Shown here: positions 30,110-47,844 of the stretch, piece after piece
Layout: every line of letters starts with the position of its first letter
Numbering within the stretch: the first letter of the stretch is position 1
Assembly (NCBI GenBank): GCA_014529385.2
Contig: CM043971.1
Location: forward strand, 81,823,340-81,883,339
Origin: Adiantum capillus-veneris
Lineage: Eukaryota; Streptophyta; Polypodiopsida; Polypodiales; Pteridaceae
DNA: 60,000 bases
Direction of reading: 5' to 3'
The notes under the pieces: generated by a model
Told to the model about the DNA's origin: nothing
The model's database searches: none
Seen by the model: the letters and a program-made list of their open reading frames with translations, nothing else
Position numbers and translations under genes: made by a program

Positions 30110-33100
30110 GAAATGAATTGTTATATTAACGTCTTCCAAAGGCCAAAGTGATCTATGAGACCAGAAAGTTACAATGTGGTGTATCTGATACAAAGTCAGA
30201 TTAACAAAATATATTAAACTAGGATAACAAAATATAAATACTGCGGAATCCTAAATTATTCCCTCTTATAATTCGTGAGTTCAGACTATTCTGAACTTAT
30301 GAAGGTATATAAATACTGCGGAATCCTAAATTAAGCTGATAGGTGTGAAAGGTGTAAGGCATGAAATGTGTGAACTAAGTGGTACAATGTGTAGACAATA
30401 TGGGAGGGAAGTAGAGATCCATCTTCATTTGCACTCTAACGAAGAAAAAGTATGGCTCGAATCCTTTGCCTCTTCTCCATCGGGGTCATCTAGATCTCCC
30501 TAGTTCTAATGCTCGGTCTATGAGAATGCCAGTAGTGCGGGCAGACCTCTCCACTGTTGGCTGCTCCTTTGTCTGTTCTTCTGGGTGTACAATATCTAGT
30601 GTAAAGAAATCTGTGATCTGTCTCTGGGGTTGTCTCTCTCCAGCTCTCCTAAGTAAAGTTTCTCTATGCCTGTGTAACTCAAGTAGATATAGCCCAAGAC
30701 ATCTTTGATCGTCATAACTCATGACCCTAGATAGAGGCCCAAAACCTTCTCTGAATAGACAATGAAAACAGCCTCGTATCTCATAGTACACTGTGCAATG
30801 ACATATGTAATGTACCTCTGTCTCTGGCTCTAGATGGCATAAGCGGCATATCCTGCTATCTGCTGGTGTTCCTCTGAATCTGCCAGTCTCAATCTCGAGC
30901 TGATGTGAGGACGTGCGTATTTGGCCAATGGCACAACGCAAATCATGAGAAAGATGCATGTCCATATAGCTAGGTCGAATCACAAACCCATCCCCCGTGA
31001 GGTGGAGAAGATGCTCTCTATAGAAAGCCATCTTTGTGCCCAACTCCTGTATCGGCTCTATCCATGTCCTCCTCTTGTCCAGCTGGATCAGATCATGACG
31101 AATGAGTCTATTAATCTCTGCCCGCGTCAGAGACGTCAAGGGTGCTTGTAGAGAGTATTGAAAAGGAGGCAACTTGTCCATGGTGAAACCAAGTGTCTGA
31201 AACCATGATGCCATCTGTGCATCCCAGCATGATGTATCCCCATTAAGAGCTAATTGTCTGGAGGACTCTAGAGCCACCCTGGCATATCTGTCTCTGGTAG
31301 TATCCCACAGACTATGTATAAAGGAGACTGATCTGGTAAGCACCTCAATCTCCATAGGGGGGGGCAGCTAATTCCGCTCGAATGATATCATGCGGTACGG
31401 AAGCCTTGGCTCTAATCAGCTGAGAGATCATAGATACCAGGGGCTTCTCCATACGCCTCCAACCATCCTGGCCTACAGAAGGTCCCCAAACCTGCGCCCC
31501 ATATAACATAGTAGAGGCAACCAAAGTATCAAAGAGCCATAACTTTGTCCTAGGTTCCTGGAACTGAACCTGCGAACACATCCTCTCCATTCCTCCCAGA
31601 GCCGCACCAGCTCTAGTTAGTCTAGTCTCTACTGCTCTTCTCAAAGAAAATCTCGGCCCAGTAAAGACTACCCCAGGTAAGTGTATGCATCTGTATACTC
31701 CACAATCTCCTGACCATATTTGAAAGTAGGTACTGATCTCCTGACCCATTGCGCTGTGGTGTTAAACACCATAACCTTGGTTTTACCTAGGTTTACACAC
31801 AATCCACTATCCTCTGCAAAACTTCGTAGTGCATCCAAATGTCGTTGCATACCTTCTGGTGAGTCAGATATCAGCACAATATCATCAGCATATAGCAACA
31901 ATGGGATCCACATCCCTGCCAGCTAGCTGGGCACCCGTATCACCCTCTCTGTCAATGTAATCAGACACCTCATCAACATACATACCAAATAGAGTAGGAG
32001 ACAATGGGCAGCTTGTCACCAGCGTGTGACTACTATCTATCCTTTTTGTTGATTTCTTTCTTATTATCTATTTACTTTCACTTTATGGAAACACCCCTCA
32101 GGAAATCTAACTGCCGTGCATTGCATAGCTAGTGTGGAACTGTCCAGAGGGAGTCCAGGCCTGAGGGCAAGAGAGCACTAAGGTTGGACAAGGACTATGG
32201 TTAGTTAAGTGGGGTCATTGACTAGCCAAAGTGGAATCCTTTGCTACAGAGGCTACATTTCAGTTCTGGATGTGGCCACAGTGTACAAAGAGGGTCGGAT
32301 GACCTAGAAAGATACAACGGCAGCATCTCCTAAAATTTAGGGAACTGCTATTTTGGGACCTAAAAATGTGTTTGCGTCATTACCTCCGGAATGACAAGGG
32401 GAACATTTTCTTACTCTGCCGTGAAGTCAATTGGGCAACCGGTTGGGATATTTTTAGGCGGCAACCCCGAAACGGGAAAATGCTTATAAATGTGCCAAGT
32501 GGCACCTTCTGGTGCACTTTCCTCATGCAAGAGAAGGGGGTGCTGATTTTTAAGCTGGGAGAGGCTCATTTTCAGATTTTGTCACAGGTTAAGAGCTATG
32601 GAGTGCTTGCTTTCCCTCCCATGTACAGTGCGGTGCTAGGAGTGATGCCCTGCACGCTACGCACTGCCCTCTCTCTCCCCTATGGCAGTATGTTATGCCC
32701 CTCTAGTGGGCTTTTCATTTGACCAATGTACAGTTGTGTGGGTTCATGCGCGATTGCCGAGGCAAGAGCCTCTTGCACAGGTACTGGATTAGCTAGCAGC
32801 TAATCCCCCCGCAGGTACAGGTGAATTCGGAGAGGTTTCACGCCAGAAATCTCGTCCGATTCAAAGGGCAAGTAGCCCTACAGGTGCGGGAGCTTGAGGA
32901 CTTGCTACGGATGCGACCGGCACGTGAAACGGAGCCCGAAACAGTAAATTACAGCCTGCTGTGTATTTTTGCAGGTTTAGGGTTTTGGCCCTAAACGGAC
33001 CCTAATACCCCCGGGAGGTTCGGGGACGCGAGGGGACCACTGTGCAGGTGATCTGGCGCATTTTCGGGGCTGAAAACAGAGAATTCAGCGTGCTGCAGAT

Positions 33101-34766
33101 TCTCGCCAGGTTTTGCAAAGTGCCCGTATGCGTCGGGAAAGTCAGTCAATGCGTGGGAATACTGACTGTGAAGGGTTCTAGTACAGTTATGTTGCCGAAA
33201 TCGGGCTGGAACAGTGGAAATTCAGCCGAGTTTGTGCAGGGCAGCTTGTAGGGATCCACAACGTTTATTCCCTCTATTGAACAATAAAGAAATACTGAAA
33301 GGGGCGCCTAAGTTAGGGGCCAATCTGGTGTCGGTCTACTCATACACGTGCAATCTAGCAGCCTGTATCCCTCTCCCCTTTGTTGTGTCTTGAAAGTACA
33401 GGTAAAATAGACGACTAATAATGGGTGAAAGCTAAATCAAGGTTTAAAGTAAAGTCTACCGCCCTTTTTGGATTGAACAGGCCGGTTTCACAGCCCTGTT
33501 CCACTCCAATAGTAGAGTGAACTAAATCAGATACCCCTTCTGGAGTTCGTACATGTCCCATCACTGATCTGTACAAAGCCATAATTCCCCAAATCACCTC
33601 TATGGGCACCCCAATCTCCTGCAGTCTGCGCATCATTTGAGCTCTTGGTACCATGTCAAATGCTTTGCGAAAATCCACAAAGCTACAATAGATCCGTCTC
33701 CCATGTGCCCTGCCCTCCTCAATGATAGCCCTGAGTGTCAGAATATGATCAAGAGTGGAGAAACCCCTCCTGAAGCCGGCCTAACCCTTTGATCGTACAC
33801 CCTCGCCCTCTGCCCAATTACTCAAGTTGCTCTAGAATAGATGCATACAACCGTGCCAATGTGTGTCCAACCATAATAGTGTGGTAGTTCCCAGGCTCTG
33901 TAGGGTCACCAACCTTGAAGATGGGCACAATATTAGACAACCTCCAAGTCTCAGGTAATCCCTCACACATGGCACGATTGAACAACACTGCGAGAACCTC
34001 CATTAGCATATCCTTGGCATGTATAAAGTGCTCTGCTACTAGACCGTCATGATCATATGCCTTCCCGGTCCTCATCCTGTCGATGGCCCTTTGTACCATC
34101 TCAGATGTAAAGAAAGTGCTCGTAGCTTGGCAAGGCTTGGTAGGGTCTGGGAGGGGTTCCTGTCCAAGAACCGTATATAATGATGTCACATATTGGCCCC
34201 ACACATCAGGTGAAGTAATCACTGGGGGAGGGGAGTGCTCATGGGAGAGTCGCCATGCCTCTCCTGAGTCCCTACTCAAGAACATCTGATATAAGTCTCG
34301 CTCCATCTGAGCTAGGTAAGCTCGCTTCTTCCGTCGCACAAGGCGTCGGAAAGCAATCCGAGACAGTCTGTAAGTGATGACTCCTAAAAGAAGATCCCTC
34401 TGAAGCTGTTTAACGGACAGTGTCAAGAGAGCATGATCTACTGCTATGCCCACTGGCCTGGCTCCCACTGTGAAATCCTAAATGCAGGGGACAAAGCTCG
34501 GTTGTGTCATAACATAATCCACTGTACTAGCCCCATGTCTGTGTGGAAAGCATGTGAAACCGGCTACTTCAGGAAATCGCTGTAAGCCAGTAAGTATGGC
34601 TAATCCATGTGTAGTCGTCATTTCCATGAGGTATCTCCCATACTCCGTCTGCTCTCTGTCATCTGAGCATCTATCAAGTCCCAACTCACCCACATCGAGC
34701 TCTCTAAGCATCTCATCTGAAGTGTCATAGAAGACTGTCTGCGAGTTGCCCGTTCGGGCATTGAAG
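30105..34766 (-). mobile_element. LINE M4, interrupted by a solo LTR
   Basis: The left part (30105-32013) holds the 3' UTR, the ORF2 C terminus with zinc knuckle CRLCHLEPETEVHYICHC, and RT through YADDIVLIS (about 31870). The right part (33491-34766) resumes at the RT segment HSTIGVEQGC and continues through FRKAFDMVPR to endonuclease residues DFNARTGNSQ. The two parts join at adjacent residues of the same RT motif, so M4 is one copy split by the LTR at 32014-33490. About 100 codons normally following LLTLS in the endonuclease-RT spacer are deleted. Its 5' end is cut by the inverted LTR fragment at about 34767. Several frameshifts. Confidence 0.85.
32014..33490 (+). mobile_element. solo LTR inside LINE M4
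   Basis: The 1477-bp block starts TGTCACC and ends GGTTTCA, flanked by CAGCT (32009-32013) and CAGCC (33491-33495). That is a 5-bp duplication with one change. It sits within the RT motif of M4. On the plus strand it has a TATA box TTATAAAT (32484-32491) and AATAAA (33283-33288), placed as expected for an LTR promoter and polyadenylation signal. No internal domain or second LTR is present. It shows no clear similarity to the other LTRs in the window. Confidence 0.75.
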
Positions 34767-36591
34767 TCACAAACGGGAGCGCATAGCAATATAAAATATA
34801 CTCGGATAAATAAAATTTATCACTTAATATGAAGCCAGAGGATATAGAGAGAAATAAATAGAGAGAGAGATAGAGAGTGAGAAGATCGACACAGTACTGG
34901 GGACCAGAAGATGGGCTGGTCCCCCCCCCCCGTAATAGTATCTTTATTACTGAGGAGAAGTCTATACAAGCATTTGAACCGAACGTATTACCACGTTCGT
35001 TCTAGAATAAGACTTGATGGTTCCTGGAAGCCTCAGCTTTCGATTCTTAGGGCAAAACCCTATTCCAAGGAACTTCCGTTCCTTATTCCAATTCCTCGAG
35101 AATCAAGGTTCTCGCCTCTGGATCTCACCTTCCAGACTCAGGGCATAGCATCCCTGCAACTCTTTTCCAACTCTCTTTCCAGAGTCATCTTCCCGCAGAA
35201 CAACTCTGCTTTCCCGGACACGAAGTCCTTACTTGGGAATCCCAACTTCCGGATCACAACTTGAGAGACTACCTCTCTCCGATCCGTGGATCTACTTCGC
35301 AAACTTGGGTACGAAACCCCTGGGCTGATCTGGCTCTAGTTCCTCAGAGCGCTTTTCTCCTGCAGAGGCTCATGCCTTCCTCTGCTCGTACTCCCTCACG
35401 AAGAGGAAGTACACCTGCAATCAAATACTCAAAGATCAGAACATGAAAATCATTACCTTCAAAGTCTCGACGCTCGAAACGCAACTTGATTCTCGCAAAG
35501 CAATTCCTCGGAAGAGATCTCTCCATAGAAAATCCTCTCTTCCAATCCTACACACAAAAGAGGTGTGTTCTCGGGTTCCTTCTCGTAAATCAGCCCCGTC
35601 TACGACGTTTATGGGCTGAAAACAGAGAAAAACAGCAACTTGTCGCGATGGAAACACGCTTCGTAGGCACTTCGCGAAGAGGGAACTCGCGCACTGAGTC
35701 TTGGCGACATCTGGTACACTTGGGGCAGCCATGGCCATCACCGGCAACGTCTTCTTTACGGCTGAAATTTGCAGCAGCATCTCCTCCTTGCAAAGATTGG
35801 TCCTCCCCTCTGAGTGAGGGCATGTGATGCTTTTATAGCTCCTAGCCACAGGCACGAATAGCTGCTCGCGTAGAGATCGTGGCTTTTTTTTTTTTTTTTA
35901 ATAATAATTTTTTCCGTTCTACCAGAAAAAGAGAGAGAGAAAACGTTGGCTGATCTGTTGCCTTATTTATCAGATGGCTGCCCACTTATTAAATGGGCGG
36001 CCGGCGTATTTTAAAAATAGTCTGAACCTGCCCAAAAACTCAATAAAACCTTATAAGTTAAAAACAATGCTTTCACAGCACTTCCCAGGCGTCCCTGGAT
36101 GCAATCACACGCACAATTCCAATGCAAACATAAACTTCCTCGCGGGAAAGTATCTGCTTTCCCGAAAAGCAATCCCGCTTTCTCAAAAAGCATCCGTTTT
36201 TCCTCAAAGTTTCCTCTGAACCCATCTTCATTCAAGTGCTTGCTTTTTCCTTGTGCACAATTTTAACACAGTTCGGAATTTCCTCCCGACTATGGATATT
36301 CCCTTTCCGATGCACCCGTCACCCACCTTGTGACGCATCAGGAATACCCATCACCTAGTCCTTTCCTACCGAACTTACGGTACAATCTCCTTCACGATGC
36401 TCTATGTCACCGATCCTATGACGCATCAGAGATGTCCGTTCCTGGATGGTTGGATACTTCTTCCCGATGCTCCCTGTCACCCATCCGATGTGACGCATCA
36501 GAAGTACCCGTTCCTGGTGGCATTACAGATATTCCCTTTCACAATGCTCCCGTCATTATTCTAAATGACGCACTAGGAATATTTCTACAGA
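34767..36591 (-). mobile_element. inverted, truncated relative of the 46-56 kb LTR
   Basis: Read on the minus strand this ends with the same terminus as the LTRs at 46280 and 54414 (GCTCCCGTTTGTGAC). It shares the poly(G)-hairpin segment, a TATA box at about 35830-35838, the KTMLF-coding AT-rich region and the TGCGTCA/TGACA array (36300-36590). About 160 bp of the LTR start is missing, where it joins LINE M5 directly. The middle (about 34930-35550) differs strongly and makes it longer, so it is a separate subfamily. No target duplication can be shown because M4 and M5 on its two sides are different LINE copies. Confidence 0.75.
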
Positions 36592-38607
36592 ATCCGTCTC
36601 CCGTGTGAATGTGTAGCGAGTAGGGGCTGCTACTCGTGGCCTGTGTGCTACACTGGACTGGAAGGCGATGGTCATCGACACCAGAGCATGATCCACTTCC
36701 ACCCCGATCGGTCTGGGCTCAACTGTGAGATCCTGGATACTAGAGATGAGATTCGGCTGTGCCATGACATAGTCTACTGTGCTGGCTCCATGTCTGTGTG
36801 GGAAGCATGTAAAACCTCCCGAAGCAGGAAATCTCTGTAGGCCGTTCAAGATGGCCAATCCATGTGCAATGCCCATATCTATCAGGTGTCGCCCATACTC
36901 AGTACATTCCACATTGTGTGATAGTCTGGAAAGGCCCGTCTCTACAACATCTAGCTCTCTTAGCATCTCCTCTGAAGTATCATAAAACACTGCCTGGTGA
37001 TGGGCAGTCCTGGCATTGAAGTCCCCTAGGATGATAATGTCACCGTCCCTAGAGAACTCCCATATGTCATCATCCAAAAGAGAGAAAGGGGACTGTCCTC
37101 TGGGTGATGCATAAACTGATGTACTCGGGGGAAAGTAGCAAATAGCTAGATAGAGGTATCTGCCTGTCTCTGCTTTCAGTCTCACCCACATGTACCTAGC
37201 CTGCTCGTCCCTGCGGGCTATATGTATCAGTGGCTGCAGATCCTCTCTAAATAACACTGTCACTCCCCTCGAGCCCCGCCCTCTGTGCTCTGAGCATGTC
37301 TCCTGTCTGTAGGCCGTCTCCCACCTGTATCCACTGATGTGAGGCATGGATTGCCCTGGGGCCTGGTGTGTCTCAGAGTAAAAGATGATGTCTCTTCCAG
37401 TAAAGCTATCCTCAAAGGCACCCACATCAAGACGCATTGATCCATTGCAGTTCCAGGCAGCTACTTTGAGTGTGGTCCCATAAGTCTCGCACCGTCATGT
37501 GGAGCGTCGTTCTAGTATTACCACTTTTCCGTCTCGGTAAAAAGCGATCTTGCCTTTTTCCCTTGCCGCTCTAATCTCCGGCATTACTTCCTGCATATGA
37601 GCGATCTGCGAAAGGGTGATCATCCCCGAGAAAGATGCCAATCTCTTTAAGAGTTGGTCTTTTCTTCAAGAATGACTTCTTTGCTTCCATGGAGGGAAAA
37701 GGGAGGATGAGTGCTCTTTCTTTTGAGGTTTCTCCATGGCTTCCATTTTTCTTTATGTTGCCCACTCTCCATGCCCTTGTGTGCGTCGGCTCATGAATCC
37801 CCATCAAGGCTGCGAGTTCTTTTACTTCTTCGTCCACATTGCCTTTGTCTTTAAGACCGCAAATTCTCACATGTAACCCTTCTCGTCTGCTCCTCCTCTA
37901 GTGTCTGATTAATGATGTTGTTGGGTGTGGGCGTGGGCGTTATCTCCTTGCCTTTTCCTTTCTTGGCCACCTTGATCCATTTCTCGGCTTCGTCCGCCTT
38001 CTGTTGAGTTTTGGTAAGAACATCGACCCAAGAGGTCGTCATTTCTTTATGCTGCTCTTCTCCTTCTTTGATGGGCCGTACTTGCTCCTTGATCGTGTTG
38101 ATTTCTTCGATTACTGAGGGTTGCAGTTCGCCCTCTTCCAGTGTGTTTCTTGCTCGTGCTTCGGCGAGCTCTTTCTTGAGTGACGTGATCTCTCCTCTTG
38201 GGTCGTCACTTGGTCTTCCAGCGTGCTTATCTTGCTCTCTTGGATCAGCACGCGTCCTTCGAGCATGTTTATTGTGCCCTAGAGGTTGCGGTTCATCTTG
38301 GTCATGATCTCCGTCATCTCCTCTTTGCATTTTTGAATGGCATCCTCTAGGGGGTCGGCTTTATCGTTCATCTTCCTCATGCTTGATCGCCGTCCGCAAG
38401 GGAGTTAGGTGTACGTGTGTACCCACCCCAGCAGCGGGCGCGGCGGCTGGGAGTCACTGGATGTACGTGTGCACCCACACTGGCGGCGATCGCGACGAGT
38501 GGTGGAGCGCGAGGCGGTGTGGCCAAGTGCCCTCAATATGCTCAGTTGTGTGTGTGTGTCGAAAACAAAAGTAAAGGAGAGGGGGGGAGGGGGGGTAAAG
38601 TATGGTA
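36592..38607 (-). mobile_element. LINE M5: 5' half with endonuclease and ORF1 region
   Basis: A nearly open endonuclease frame (36556-37437) carries AWNCNGS, FYSETHQ, IILGDFNAR, the HRHGASTVDYVM segment and VDHALVS: all core APE endonuclease motifs. Upstream, one TGA at about 37495 separates it from ORF1-type sequence (37571-38330) with a coiled coil and an RRM-like segment MGIHEPTHTRAWRVG. The RT half is missing, cut by the inverted LTR. The 5' UTR (38400-38607) is GC-rich with two copies of a block starting TGTACGTGTG. The 5' end meets the 3' end of M6 through a purine-rich (GGA/GGG) stretch rather than (GA)n. Confidence 0.82.
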
Positions 38608-39134
38608 GAAATGAAATGAAATGTTATATTAAAGTCTTCAAAAGGCCATAATGACCTATGAGGCCCGAAAGTTACAAAGTGGTGGGGGGCGAAAAAAATA
38701 AAATAAAAAAATTTTTAAAGACTTCCTACGCGTAGAAGAAGAAAGGGGGACATCCTACGTGTAAAAAAGGGGGGGGGGGGGGGGGGGGGGGGTAAGGGGA
38801 CGCCATACGCGGGGAGCGGGGGAGTGCGGGTGAGCAGAGGACAACGCGGGTGAGCAGGGGGGAGTGCGGGTGAGCAGGGGATGGGAGCGGGGGGGCGGGG
38901 GTGCAAGGACAGCTCGTGAGCGGGGGGGGGGGTAAGGGGACGCCATACGCGGGGAGCGGGGGAGTGCGGGTGAGCAGGGGGGAGTGCGGGTGAGCAGGGG
39001 ATGGGAGCGGGGGGGCGGGGGTGCAAGGACAGCTCGTGAGCGGGGGGGGGGGGGGGGGGGGAGGTGTTGGGGAGCAGAGGGCGGTGGTGCAGGGTCAGCG
39101 CGCGGGTGGGGGGCAGGTGTAGGGGCAGTGGCAG

Positions 39135-39137
<3 letters not shown>
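38608..39137 (-). mobile_element. LINE M6: 3' end joined to a G-rich block
   Basis: In sense order, a C-rich block (39137 down to about 38700) is followed by the last 80 bp of the LINE: hairpin AGGTCA-TTA-TGGCCT, GAAGACTTTAATATAAC, CATTT repeats. No ORF sequence lies between. It could be an internally deleted LINE keeping a 5' UTR and 3' tail, or a short non-autonomous element using the LINE tail. (GA)n adjoins its 5' side. Confidence 0.6.
38770..39130 (+). repeat. G-rich tandem repeat with poly(G) runs
   Basis: Contains pure G runs of up to about 23 bases (near 38769-38791 and 39041-39061). There are two near-identical units of roughly 170 and 125 bp starting at GGTAAGGGGACGCCATACGC (about 38932 and 38792). 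Within them, GGGTGAGCAGGGG recurs. The plus strand could form G-quadruplexes. The proline-rich open frame on the other strand is a by-product. Confidence 0.85.

Positions 39138-39209
<72 letters not shown>
39138..39209 (-). repeat. (GA)n between LINE M7 tail and M6
   Basis: About 36 GA units, CT in LINE sense, between the 3' end of M7 and the 5' side of M6. Confidence 0.93.
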
Positions 39210-46279
<7,070 letters not shown>

Positions 46280-46454
46280 TGTTGCTAAATTGGCTTTATC
46301 TGACATAAAAATAATTCTAATTGAATTATTGGATTTAAAAGTGAGAGGGTTTTCTCACTTGGAACACCAGGAAAAATAATTCTAAATGAATTATTGGAAT
46401 TTTAAGTGAGAGGGTTTTTCTCACTGGAGACATCCGAGTACAGAGTATTCCTAG

Positions 46455-46710
46455 TGCGTCATTCAAAGTAATGACGGGAGCATTGTGAACGGGAATATCT
46501 GTAAGGCCACCAAGAACGAGTACTTCTGATGCGTCACATCGGATGGGTGACAGGGAGCGTCGGGAAGAAGTATTCGACCATCCGGGAACGGACATCTCTG
46601 ATGCGTCATAGGATGGGTGACATAGAGCATTGTGAAGGGGATTGTACCGTAAGTTCGGTAGGAAAGAACTAGGTGATGGGTATTCCTGATGCGTCACAAG
46701 GTGGGTGACA
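46455..46710 (+). promoter_or_regulatory. array of paired TGACG/TGACA motifs in the LTR
   Basis: Four units each pair TGCGTCA with TGACG or TGACA 8-14 bp later in inverted arrangement, separated by spacers of similar content (GAGCATTGTGAA, GGAACGG). TGACG is the core of plant as-1-type elements bound by TGA-class bZIP factors. Position upstream of the TATA box fits an enhancer. The array is kept in the right LTR (one half-site lost near 54666) and in the inverted relative (36300-36590). Confidence 0.6.
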
Positions 46711-47197
46711 GGTGCATCAGAAAGGGGATATCCATAGTCGAGAGGAAATCGGAACTGGAAAAGAGGAATACGCGTAAAGACGCAAGCACAAGAATAAAGA
46801 TGGGTTCTGAGGAGCTTTCTTAAAAAGCGGAATATTTTAAAGAGTTTTCCTGGAAGAGCAGACGCTGTCCCGCGAGGAATCTATGTTTGCATTGCATTCG
46901 TGCACGTGGTTGCATCCAGGGACGGCTGGGAAGTGTTGTGAAAAGCATTGTTTTAAACTTATAAGGTTTTATTGAGTTTTTGGGCAGGTTCATACTAATT
47001 TTAAAATATGCCGGCCGTCCACTTAATAAGTGGGCAGCCACTTAGAAAATAAAGCAACAAAACCAGCCAGCAAATTCTCTCTCTCTATTTCGGGTAGAAC
47101 ATTAAAAAAAAAACAAAAAAAAACGTAAAAACAAATTGAAAAAAAAAAAACGGCCGCGATCTCTATGCAAGTAGCTATTCGTGGCGTGGTCAAGGAG

Positions 47198-47207
47198 CTA
47201 TAAAAGC
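47198..47207 (+). promoter_or_regulatory. LTR TATA box (left LTR)
   Basis: CTATAAAAGC lies in a conserved context shared with the right LTR (55324-55333) and, inverted, the fragment near 35830-35838. It is the probable transcription start region of the element. Confidence 0.7.
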
Positions 47208-47637
47208 ACCACATGCCCTCACTGAAAAGGAGTTGCCAGCGCCAACAAGAGAAGACTCTGCCGCCAGAAGACGCGAGAGATCGCGAGACTACGAAGCACG
47301 GAAGTCGCTTTTCCCGCGTAAGAGCGATAGGTATCTATTGTGGATTCGCCATACAAATTGTTGTCGTGTGTTTGCGTGTGTGTTTGCAGGTACTTCATCG
47401 CGAAGGAGAAGCAAGAAGGCTTCGGCCTACGCTTGGGAATTCCGGGAACGGAATTTGGAAATTGTTTGCGGAGTCTCGACTCTGAGTACAGACGGAAAAA
47501 GGATTGAGAGCTCGTCTCTCGGATTTCCCTTACGGGAAGGAACGACCATCGAGTCAGAGAATTAGAACGGAGGGGTTTTCTCCGGTTCTTGTGCTTGTAA
47601 AAAGATTCTCCCTAATAAAGGATTCTCTTTAAGGGGG

Positions 47638-47661
47638 GGGACCAGCCCATCTTCTGGTCCC
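47638..47661 (+). terminator. hairpin after LTR AATAAA
   Basis: GGGACCAG pairs with CTGGTCCC around an 8-nt loop, preceded by a run of G. The right LTR has the same hairpin (55750-55773) with a change that leaves a G-U pair, and the inverted relative retains it too. It sits about 20 bp after AATAAA, so a role in 3' end formation or reverse-transcription strand transfer is possible. Confidence 0.5.
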
Positions 47662-47795
47662 CAGTACTATGTCGATCTTCTCACTCTCTCTCTCTCTCTC
47701 TATCTATTTCTCTCTATCCTTTGGCTTCAGTAATAAGTGATAAATCCTATTTATCCGACTGTATTTTATATTGTTATGCGCTCCCGTTTGTGACA

Positions 47796-47844
47796 CCTTG
47801 ACCTTGGTTTTACCAAGGTTGACAGACAAGCGACTTTCATGGGC
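47796..47844 (+). repeat. 49 bp of LINE flank placed inside the LTR element
   Basis: Immediately after the left LTR, 49 bp match 55906-55954 (one mismatch, G/C at 47832). This is LINE ORF2 sequence encoding the NLGKTK region on the minus strand and belongs outside the element. It ends at GGGC, after which unrelated internal sequence begins. Confidence 0.9.

Larger units (their letters stand above)
46280..47795 (+). repeat. left LTR of the LARD-like element
   Basis: Begins TGTTGCTAAATT and ends GTTTGTGACA. Contents in order: the TGCGTCA/TGACA array (46455-46710), A-rich tracts (about 47103-47150), a TATA box CTATAAAAGC (47198-47207), AATAAA (47614-47619), a poly(G)-anchored hairpin (47638-47661) and a short (CT)n. 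It differs from the right LTR by roughly 2 percent substitutions counted by eye, plus about eight small indels. Confidence 0.9.

Noticed and set aside
35436-35855. 139-codon frame and overlapping frames near 35.5 kb
   Set aside because: They lie in the LTR relative and in both strands, and have no domain; probably chance frames in an LTR.
38715-39137. Proline-rich 140-codon minus-strand frame
   Set aside because: Generated by poly(G) and G-rich tandem repeats; composition alone explains it.
46335-46697. 120-codon minus-strand frame repeated at 54469-54825 and mirrored at 36330
   Set aside because: Conserved only because it lies in the LTR; it reads through the TGCGTCA array antisense to the promoter and has no start context or domain.
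46455-46710. CRISPR-like array (regularly spaced repeats)
   Set aside because: Only four degenerate units within a eukaryotic LTR, no cas genes, and the same array in other LTR copies.
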